A stretch of DNA of 64,000 nt from Beijerinckiaceae bacterium (GTDB taxonomy: Bacteria > Pseudomonadota > Alphaproteobacteria > Rhizobiales > Beijerinckiaceae). Positions 53,785-61,402 of this stretch are shown one piece after another (within the stretch, counting starts at the first letter, position 1; every line of letters starts with the position of its first letter). The notes below the pieces were generated by a model. That model ran no database searches. It was not told where the DNA came from and saw only the letters and a list, made by a program, of their open reading frames with translations. The stretch spans positions 1 through 64,000 of the forward strand of contig JAIELD010000043.1 of the NCBI GenBank assembly GCA_019753285.1, in the 5' to 3' direction. The position numbers were made by a program, and so were the translations under genes.

Positions 53785-55228
53785 TCTCACGCTCGACGGC
53801 CGCGATCCCGCCGTCGCCTCCGCCATTCCCGCTCCCTTCCGGCCCGGCACGCATAGCGAGGCCGAACTGCTGGCCCTGGAAGAGCGCTATTGCTCGCATG
53901 GCGACACCGTCCACTACATGAACCCGCCGAAGATTTTTTCCGGCTGCGAAGGCTCCTACATGCTGGACGAGGCGGGCAATCGCTTCCTCGACCTGCAGAT
54001 GTGGTATTCAGCCGTTAATTTCGGCTACAAGAACAAGCGTCTTTCCGATGCGCTGCATCGCCAGATCGACACGCTGCCGCAGGTCGCATCCCAGTATCTG
54101 CATCGCGAGAAGATCGAGCTTGCGACGATGATCGCGCAGGACGCCGAGCGCAAGTTCGGCCATGAGGGCCGCGTCCATTTCAATGTCGGCGGCGCGCAGG
54201 CGGTCGAGGATTCACTGAAAGTCGTGCGCAATGCCTGCAACGGCAAGAGCCTGATGTTCGCCTTCGAGGGCGGCTATCATGGCCGCACATTGGGCGCCTC
54301 CGCCATCACCTCGTCCTACCGCTATCGCCGCCGCTTCGGCCATTTCGGCGACCGCGCGCAGTTCATCGAGTTCCCCTATCACTTCCGCGGCCCCAAGGGC
54401 ATGAGCAAGGAAGAATATGGCGAGCAGTGCGTCGCCAAGTTCGAGCGCCTGTTCGAAACCGAATATAACGGCGTGCTCGACGTGAAGACCGGGCAGGCCG
54501 AATACGCGGCGTTCTATGTCGAGCCGATCCAGGGCACCGGCGGCTACGTGATCCCGCCGAGGAATTTCTTCAAAGGCATCAAGAAGGTTCTCGACCGCTA
54601 CGGCATATTGATGGTGGTCGACGAGATTCAGATGGGCCTCTACCGGACCGGCAAGCTCTGGTCGATCGAGCATTTCGGCGTTCAGCCGGATATCATCGTC
54701 TTCGGCAAGGCGATCACCAACGGGCTCAACCCGCTCTCTGGCATCTGGGCGCGCGACGAGTTGATCAACCCGACGATTTTCCCGCCCGGCTCCACGCACT
54801 CGACCTTCAACGCCAATCCGCTCGGAACCGCCGTGGCGCTGGAAGCGATGAAGATGTTCGAGGAAGAGGATTACGAGACGATGGTCGCCGAGAAGGGTGC
54901 ATATTTCCTTCAAGGCATTCAGGAGCTGAAGCGCCGGCATAAATGCATCGGCGATGTCGACGGCCTCGGCATGGCGCTGCGCATCGAGGTCTGCGAGCCG
55001 CATGACAGCTTCACGCCGTCGAAGGCCCTGGTCGACCGTATGTGCGACGAAGGCATGAAGGCCGACCTCGTCGTCGACGGCAAGCGTTATGGCCTCGTGC
55101 TCGACATTGGCGGCTATTATAAGAACGTCATCACGCTCGCGCCCGCCCTCACCATGACGAGGCAAGAGATCGATCTTGCAATAACCCTGCTCGATCAACT
55201 CTTCACGCGCGTCTCCAAGGCGGCCTGA
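53777..55228 (+). CDS. class III (aspartate aminotransferase family) PLP aminotransferase
   Basis: FYVEPIQGTGGYVIPPRNFFKGIKKVLDRYGILMVVDEIQMGLYRTGKLWSIEHFGVQPDIIVFGKAITNG. Confidence 0.92.
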   Translation: MDNLTLDGRDPAVASAIPAPFRPGTHSEAELLALEERYCSHGDTVHYMNPPKIFSGCEGSYMLDEAGNRFLDLQMWYSAVNFGYKNKRLSDALHRQIDTLPQVASQYLHREKIELATMIAQDAERKFGHEGRVHFNVGGAQAVEDSLKVVRNACNGKSLMFAFEGGYHGRTLGASAITSSYRYRRRFGHFGDRAQFIEFPYHFRGPKGMSKEEYGEQCVAKFERLFETEYNGVLDVKTGQAEYAAFYVEPIQGTGGYVIPPRNFFKGIKKVLDRYGILMVVDEIQMGLYRTGKLWSIEHFGVQPDIIVFGKAITNGLNPLSGIWARDELINPTIFPPGSTHSTFNANPLGTAVALEAMKMFEEEDYETMVAEKGAYFLQGIQELKRRHKCIGDVDGLGMALRIEVCEPHDSFTPSKALVDRMCDEGMKADLVVDGKRYGLVLDIGGYYKNVITLAPALTMTRQEIDLAITLLDQLFTRVSKAA

Positions 55229-55576
55229 GTGTCTCTCGAACTCGTCTTATGGTTCGCGCTCTCCGTTCTGACCGATGTTTCCGGCCAGATCTGCTTCAAG
55301 ATGGGCGCGAACCGGACTGGCGATGGCGGCTGGAAGGACGTGTTGTCCGATCAATGGACGCTCATCGGCGTTCTCATCTACGCGATCGAACTGGTCGTCT
55401 GGCTGCGGATTCTCTCGATCGCGCCGCTCAGCCTCGCCTATCCGGTCGCCAGCCTCAATTTCCTTGGCGTGGTCATCGCGTCGCGGATTTTTCTGAAAGA
55501 GCCCGTCGGCCGCCGCAGGCTGATTGGCTCCAGCCTCATCACCCTTGGCGTCGCCCTCGTCGCCGTAACCGCGTAA
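55229..55576 (+). CDS. SMR/EamA-type half-transporter (4 TM)
   Basis: 115 aa, 4 TM; VVWLRILSIAPLSLAYPVASLNFLGVVIASRIFLKEPVGRRRLIGSSLITLGVALV. Confidence 0.88.
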   Translation: MSLELVLWFALSVLTDVSGQICFKMGANRTGDGGWKDVLSDQWTLIGVLIYAIELVVWLRILSIAPLSLAYPVASLNFLGVVIASRIFLKEPVGRRRLIGSSLITLGVALVAVTA

Positions 55577-55590
55577 GATCAGAAGCCGTC

Positions 55591-56484
55591 ATGACCAGCT
55601 CGACCATCCCCGACAAGTCCATCCATTTCGAAGGCGGCAGGATCGGCATCCTGCTGATCCACGGGCTCGGCGGCACGCCGGTCGAGATGAAGATGACGGC
55701 GCGCGGTTTCGCCAAGGCCGGCTATACCGTGTCGTGCTGCCAGCTCGCGGGCCATTGCGGCAGCGAGGCCGATCTCGTCGCGACAAAGTGGCAGGATTGG
55801 TATGCCAGCGTTGAAAATGCGCTGATCGAGCTGCGCAAGAGCTGCGACATCGTCTTTACGGGCGGCCTCTCCATGGGCGCGATGCTGGCGATCCTCGCCG
55901 CCGCAAGGCACCCCGACAAGGTGGAGGGCGTCCTCAGCTTTGCGCCCACGCTCTGGTATGACGGCTTTTCCCTGCCCTGGACGCGCGTGCTGCTGCGCCC
56001 CCTTTACTGGACGCCGATGGGCCAGCGCTTCCGTTTCGTCGAGAAGGAGCCCTATGGCCTGAAGGACGAGCGCGTGCGCGCCGCGATCGTCAAGGCGATG
56101 CTGGCGGGCGACAGCGCCGAGGCTGGCCTGCTCGGCACGCCGTCGCAATGCCTCAACCAGTTCTGGCGCATGATCGACGTGATCCGCAAAGAGCTGAAAA
56201 CCGTGAAAACGCCTGTCTTCATCGCCCATGCCCGCGAAGACGACATCGCCTCGTTGAAGAACACAATCTATCTGCAGAAGCATCTGGGCGGCATCGTCGA
56301 GACGCTGGTGCTCGACGACAGCTATCATCTGGTGACGATCGACCGCCAGCGCGACATCGTGGTCGAGCGGGCGCTCTCCTTCGTGCGCTGGGTATCGGAG
56401 AAGATCGAGACGAAACGCACGCGCGATCTGCTCAGCGCCAGCCGCACCGGCGGCAATGTCGTGCCGCTGAGAGCCTCCGAATAG
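55591..56484 (+). CDS. alpha/beta hydrolase (carboxylesterase-like)
   Basis: IGILLIHGLGGTPVEMKMTARGFAKAGYTV..., GGLSMGAMLAILAA. Confidence 0.9.
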   Translation: MTSSTIPDKSIHFEGGRIGILLIHGLGGTPVEMKMTARGFAKAGYTVSCCQLAGHCGSEADLVATKWQDWYASVENALIELRKSCDIVFTGGLSMGAMLAILAAARHPDKVEGVLSFAPTLWYDGFSLPWTRVLLRPLYWTPMGQRFRFVEKEPYGLKDERVRAAIVKAMLAGDSAEAGLLGTPSQCLNQFWRMIDVIRKELKTVKTPVFIAHAREDDIASLKNTIYLQKHLGGIVETLVLDDSYHLVTIDRQRDIVVERALSFVRWVSEKIETKRTRDLLSASRTGGNVVPLRASE

Positions 56485-56492
56485 GCGGGACC

Positions 56493-57656
56493 GTGCCCTT
56501 CGAAGCGGAGATCGTTCCGCGCATCGGTGAGATCGACCGGGCGGACTGGGAGCGCTGCCTGCCGAACGAGGCCGAGAATCATGATTATTATCGCGCCTGC
56601 GAGGAAAGCCCGCACGCGTCATACGCCATCATGGCTGGCGTGGTGCGGCGGGCCGGAACGGTCGTCGCGGTCGCGCCGGCCTTCGTGCTGACATACAGGC
56701 TCGACACGCCGTTTCAGGGCGCGCTGCGGCGGATGAGCGAGCGTATCTATCGCGCCGCGCCACGCCTCATCTCCTTCAAGGTGCTGGCGCTCGGCTCTCC
56801 GCTGGCCGAACGCTGCCATCTCGGCTTCGCGCCCGAGCTTTCGCCGCCGGAGCGGGCCGAGGCCTTCGACGCGCTGCTCGGCGCGCTCGGTCGCGAAGCG
56901 CGCTCGCTGAAAGCCGGCCTCGTCGCCCTGAAAGACCTCGACGGCAGGGATGCAGAGCGCCATGCCGAGACGCTTCGGCAGCGGGGCTTCGCCCGCGTCA
57001 ACAGCCTGCCGGTGGCGGTGCTCGATCTCCCTTCGAGCGAAGAGGCCTATATTGCGCGCCTGTCGACCAATACCCGCAGCTCGTTCAGGCGCAAACTCAA
57101 ATCCGCAAAGCATCTGCGCATCGAATACCGCGAGGCGATCGACGGCCTCGAGGACGAGATCATGTCGCTCTACGAGGAAACGCGCACCCAGAGCGGGCTC
57201 GACTATGGCGATCTTGAAACCTTGCCGGCCGGCTATTTCGGCGCGGTCATGCGCAATCTCAATCAAACTGGAAACGAGCCAGCCCGGGCCGGCATTCTTC
57301 TCTTCTGGCTGGAGGATCGCCTGATCGGTTTCAACCTGCTGCTGTTCGAACCGGGCCGGGTCATCGACAAGTTCATCGGCCGGCGATATCCTGTCTCGAA
57401 AGACTATCACCTGTTCTTCGTCGGTTGGATGGAGAATGTCCGTGTGGCCTTGAAGCGCGGCGCGAGCACGCTCCAGTCCGGACAGACTCATTACGCCGTG
57501 AAGGTGCGGTTGGGCAGCCGGCTCGAACCTTCGTTCCTCTATTTTCGTCACCGCAACCCGCTCATCAACCGGGTGCTGCGGCTGATCAGCGGGCTGATCG
57601 CGTTCGACAAGCTCGATCCCGATCTCCGCGAGCTTCGCAAGGCGGACAAGGCGTGA
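56493..57656 (+). CDS. FemAB/BioF2-like GNAT-fold acyltransferase
   Basis: GTG start; STNTRSSFRRKLKSAKHLRIEYREAI...GILLFWLEDRLIGFNLLLFEPGRVIDKFIGRRYPVSKDYHLFFVGWMENVRVALKRGASTLQSGQTHYAVKVRLG. Confidence 0.82.
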   Translation: MPFEAEIVPRIGEIDRADWERCLPNEAENHDYYRACEESPHASYAIMAGVVRRAGTVVAVAPAFVLTYRLDTPFQGALRRMSERIYRAAPRLISFKVLALGSPLAERCHLGFAPELSPPERAEAFDALLGALGREARSLKAGLVALKDLDGRDAERHAETLRQRGFARVNSLPVAVLDLPSSEEAYIARLSTNTRSSFRRKLKSAKHLRIEYREAIDGLEDEIMSLYEETRTQSGLDYGDLETLPAGYFGAVMRNLNQTGNEPARAGILLFWLEDRLIGFNLLLFEPGRVIDKFIGRRYPVSKDYHLFFVGWMENVRVALKRGASTLQSGQTHYAVKVRLGSRLEPSFLYFRHRNPLINRVLRLISGLIAFDKLDPDLRELRKADKA

Positions 57657-58057
57657 CGACCGATCCAAGACCGCAGCTCTCCCGGCCGAAGCTCGCGAGA
57701 TCTGACCTGCTGCGCATGTGGGTCGCCTTCATCGGCCTCGCGACGCTCGTCCAGCTCCTGTTCAAGAAAGCCGGCGAGGCGCTGGAGCATGTCGACGGCG
57801 TCTCGGGCTTTGCCTCCACCGCGTTGCACTCGCCCTGGGTCTGGGCGTCCATCGTATGTTACATCGTCGTCTTTTTGTTCTGGATCAAGATCCTGCAGCG
57901 CATGGATCTGGCGCAGGCCTTCCCGATGACCGGCCTCACCTATATGACGGTGCCGCTGAGCGCGACCGTGCTGTTCGGCGAACGCATCGATCTGGCGCAC
58001 GGTATCGGCATCGGGCTCATCCTCGCCGGGGTATTCGTGCTCGGGAGCGAGGAATGA
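57653..58057 (+). CDS. SMR/EamA-type half-transporter (second)
   Basis: GTG start overlapping the previous stop; IVVFLFWIKILQRMDLAQAFPMTGLTYMTVPLSATVLFGERIDLAHGIGIGLILAGVFVLGSEE. Confidence 0.87.
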   Translation: MTTDPRPQLSRPKLARSDLLRMWVAFIGLATLVQLLFKKAGEALEHVDGVSGFASTALHSPWVWASIVCYIVVFLFWIKILQRMDLAQAFPMTGLTYMTVPLSATVLFGERIDLAHGIGIGLILAGVFVLGSEE

Positions 58058-59811
58058 TCGTCTCGCTCCGCTCCCTGCGCGCCAGGCTCATTCTCGCCTT
58101 CGTGCTGGTGAGCGTGCCGCCCATGCTCACCGCAACCTATATCGGCGCGCGGCTGATCTCGGACGCGTTCGAAGCCAATGTCGAGCAATGGCTGGAGGAG
58201 ACCTCGCGCTTCTTCGCCTATGGCGTGACGGATGCCGAGAACGAGGCTGAGCGCGCCTCCAAGGTCATCGTACGCCGGCTGGAGACGACAAACATTGCGG
58301 ACGAAACCGGACGCGAGGACATGCGCCAGGATTTCGAGCTGCTGCAGTCTGTCGGCTATGATCTCATCTTCGTTTATGACGAAAACCATCAGACCGTCTT
58401 TTCGAACAGCAGCTTCGAGGGCGTTGACGCGCTGCCGCTCGAACGCAAGCGCGGCATTTTCGAAGTGACCATCGAAGGCGTGCCGCTTCTGCTTGCAGGA
58501 TCGATCGCGCCCGTCACCTCCGGCGACCGCCAGCTCTATCTGTTGATCGGCACCCGGCTCGACCAGAGCTATCTCAGCAACATCAAGGTCATCACCTCGC
58601 TCGACGTTCGGCTGTTCCGGCGCACGCCCGGCGGCTTCGAGGCCTTCAGGAGCAATGGTTCGAACGCTCCGCTGCCAAAGCTGCCGGACGCCATCATCTC
58701 CAAGCTCGCCGCCGGAGACGAAATCGTGTTCGACCAGACCGTCGCCGAAGGCACGTTCAGGGCGGTCTACGCGGCGCTGCGCGATTTCAACGGCGCTCTC
58801 GTCGGCGTGCTGTTCATCGGGCTGGAGACAAGCGAGAGCTTCTTCGAGCAGATCGGCCAATGGCAGCTTTTCTCCGGCATCTTCCTATTCGGCTCGCTCA
58901 TCTCCATCGTCACGGGCCTCTGGATGTCGGGCCTGCTCGTCAAGCCGCTGAAAGCCTTGACGAAAGGCGTGCGCGCCATCACGTCGGGCGACTATCAGAG
59001 CCGCGTCGAGGAGGTCGGCAGCCGCGAAATCCAGGAACTCGCCATCGGGTTCAACGGCATGACGGCCGAGCTCGAAAAACTGCGCGGGCTCGAGGAGGAG
59101 CTGAGGCGGCGCGACCGCCTCACTGCGCTCGGCGAGGCGGCGATGGTCATCGCGCATGAGGTGCGCAACCCGCTCGGCATCATCAAGACATCGGCGGAAG
59201 TGGTGCGCAAACGCGCGCAGATGAGCGCATCCGACGAGCGCCTGCTTGGCTACGTCGTCGACGAGGTTCGGCGCATCGAGAGGCTGATCCGCGAATTCCT
59301 CGATTTCGCGCGCCCGAAAGTTCCGGCGAAGATCGCCATGGACGTGCGCACCCTCGTCGACCGCGTCACCGCCGTCGCCAAGGTGGAGTTACAGAAACAG
59401 AACGTCTCTCTTGAAATCATCGAGAAGGCGAGCGACGTGCAATGCCTGTTCGACATGGACCAGTTGCACCAGGCGCTGCTCAATCTCGTGCTGAACGCAC
59501 TTGACGCCATGCCGGGCGGCGGCCATCTCACCATCACGATCGCAGCAACCGAACATGAAGCCTCGATCACGGTCGCCGATACGGGAACCGGCATCGCGCC
59601 GGACATCGCCGAGAAGATCTTCAACCCGTTCTTCACCACCAAGGCGAAGGGCACGGGCCTCGGGCTCGCCAAGGTGCAGCACGTGGCAGAAGCGCATGGC
59701 GGTGCGGCGGCCTGCCAGAGCGTGCCGGGCAAGGGCGCAGCCTTCACCATCACCCTGCCGCTGGTGGAAGCGGAGCCGCAACGGAAGAAGCCGGCCCTGG
59801 AGCCTGCGTGA
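58054..59811 (+). CDS. sensor histidine kinase (periplasmic Cache-like sensor, HAMP, HisKA, HATPase)
   Basis: Two TM flanking a ~270 aa sensor; LGEAAMVIAHEVRNPLGIIKTSAEVV H-box; LVLNALDAMPGG; GTGLGLAKV. Confidence 0.93.
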   Translation: MIVSLRSLRARLILAFVLVSVPPMLTATYIGARLISDAFEANVEQWLEETSRFFAYGVTDAENEAERASKVIVRRLETTNIADETGREDMRQDFELLQSVGYDLIFVYDENHQTVFSNSSFEGVDALPLERKRGIFEVTIEGVPLLLAGSIAPVTSGDRQLYLLIGTRLDQSYLSNIKVITSLDVRLFRRTPGGFEAFRSNGSNAPLPKLPDAIISKLAAGDEIVFDQTVAEGTFRAVYAALRDFNGALVGVLFIGLETSESFFEQIGQWQLFSGIFLFGSLISIVTGLWMSGLLVKPLKALTKGVRAITSGDYQSRVEEVGSREIQELAIGFNGMTAELEKLRGLEEELRRRDRLTALGEAAMVIAHEVRNPLGIIKTSAEVVRKRAQMSASDERLLGYVVDEVRRIERLIREFLDFARPKVPAKIAMDVRTLVDRVTAVAKVELQKQNVSLEIIEKASDVQCLFDMDQLHQALLNLVLNALDAMPGGGHLTITIAATEHEASITVADTGTGIAPDIAEKIFNPFFTTKAKGTGLGLAKVQHVAEAHGGAAACQSVPGKGAAFTITLPLVEAEPQRKKPALEPA

Positions 59812-59920
59812 AGGGACGCCCCGCTTCAGCCGGGCAATCGCGCCTTGCACGCTTCCTGCTTCCAGACCATGGCCTTACCCGCCTTGTTCCTGCACCGATA
59901 GCGCTTTATGGACATCTCCG

Positions 59921-61300
59921 ATGAAGCACAGAATTCTTGTCGTCGATGACGAGGTGCGCCTTGCGGACGTTTTGACGGTCGCGCTCGAAGACCTCGGCTA
60001 CAGTGCTGTCGCCGCCGAAAATGCCGCCGACGCGCTCGACGTGCTTTCACGCGAGCCGATCGATCTCGTGCTCACCGATCTGCGCCTGCCGGGCATGGAC
60101 GGGCGCGGCCTGCTTGCCGAAATTCGCAGGCTCTATCCGGAAGTTCCGGTCGTGCTGATCACGGCCTTTGCCTCCGTTCGCGATGCCGTCGACCTGATCA
60201 AGGAAGGGGCGTTCGACTACATAGCGAAGCCCTTCGAGATGGAGGACGTGGCGGCGACGGTGGTGCGCGCGCTCCGCCTCAACGAGGTCGTCAAGGACAA
60301 TGAGCGCCTTCGCGCGGAACTCGAGGGCCGCTACAGCTTCGACCATCTGATCGGCACCAGCGCGCCGTTCCGCCGCGTGATCGAACAGGTGACGGAGGTC
60401 TGCGAAAGCCGCGCCACCGTGCTGCTCACCGGCGAAAGCGGCACCGGCAAGGAGGTCGTGGCGCGGGCCATCCACTTCAACAGCCCGCGCAGCAAGCGGC
60501 CCTTCATCGCGGTCAATTGCGCGGCGATCCCGGCGGGGCTCCTCGAGAGCGAGCTGTTCGGCCATGTGAAGGGTGCATTCACCGGCGCACTGGCAAACCG
60601 GCAGGGCCGCTTCGCGCTCGCCAATGGCGGCACGCTGCTCCTAGACGAGATCGGTGACATGCCTGTCGCCATCCAGGCGAAGATCCTGCGCGTGCTGCAG
60701 GAGCGCACCTTCGAGCCTGTCGGCGGTACGCAGACGATCGAGACCGACGTGCGCATCATCGCGGCGACGCACAAGGACCTGCTGCAGGCTGTCGGCGAAG
60801 GGGCCTTCCGCGAGGACCTTTATTACCGGCTGAACGTCTTTCCGATCGAACTGCCGGCGCTGCGCGAACGGCGCGAGGACATTCCGCTCATCGCGAGCTA
60901 TTTTCTCGGCCAGTTCGTGACCGACATGGGCAAGCGCATCACGGGTTTCGCGCCGAAGGCGCAGGCCGCGATGATGGCCTATCGCTGGCCCGGCAACATT
61001 CGCGAGTTGCAGAACTGCGTGGAGCGGGCGGTGATCGTCGCGCGCGGCGCGCTCATCGAGATGCAGGACCTGCCGCGCTACGTGCTGGAGGCCGGCGGCG
61101 GCGCGGACGGTCCGGCGACCCTGCCGGCCGACATCGACGCCGAACTCATGCGGCAGGAGCGCAATTTCATCATGCGGGCGCTCGAGGAAAGCGGCGGCGT
61201 GCAGATCAGGGCGGCCGAGATTCTCGGCATCTCGGAACGGAGCCTCTGGCACCGCATCAAGAAACACGACATCAGGATCGTGAAGCGCACCACGCCCTAG
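59921..61300 (+). CDS. sigma-54-dependent response regulator (NtrC family)
   Basis: Receiver LTDLRLPGMDG; TGESGTGKE; GHVKGAFTGA; AAEILGISERSLWHRIKKHDI. Confidence 0.95.
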   Translation: MKHRILVVDDEVRLADVLTVALEDLGYSAVAAENAADALDVLSREPIDLVLTDLRLPGMDGRGLLAEIRRLYPEVPVVLITAFASVRDAVDLIKEGAFDYIAKPFEMEDVAATVVRALRLNEVVKDNERLRAELEGRYSFDHLIGTSAPFRRVIEQVTEVCESRATVLLTGESGTGKEVVARAIHFNSPRSKRPFIAVNCAAIPAGLLESELFGHVKGAFTGALANRQGRFALANGGTLLLDEIGDMPVAIQAKILRVLQERTFEPVGGTQTIETDVRIIAATHKDLLQAVGEGAFREDLYYRLNVFPIELPALRERREDIPLIASYFLGQFVTDMGKRITGFAPKAQAAMMAYRWPGNIRELQNCVERAVIVARGALIEMQDLPRYVLEAGGGADGPATLPADIDAELMRQERNFIMRALEESGGVQIRAAEILGISERSLWHRIKKHDIRIVKRTTP

Positions 61301-61302
61301 AT

Positions 61303-61348
61303 CATTTTGCTTTCCTTTTGACGGGATCGTCAAAACGAAAGCAAAATG
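61303..61348. repeat. 46-bp near-perfect palindrome (bidirectional terminator or REP)
   Basis: CATTTTGCTTTCCTTTTGACG-GGAT-CGTCAAAACGAAAGCAAAATG, 20/21 arm match. Confidence 0.85.
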
Positions 61349-61402
61349 GTCAGAGTCAATAATTCAGACCATGCTCTGAGGGCGTGGCCATTCGGCCCGC
61401 CC

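Noticed and set aside
55249-55590. N-terminal extension of the alpha/beta hydrolase ORF
   Set aside because: Overlaps the SMR gene out of frame; the real start is ATG 55591 (MTSSTIPDKSIHFEGGRIGILLIHG).
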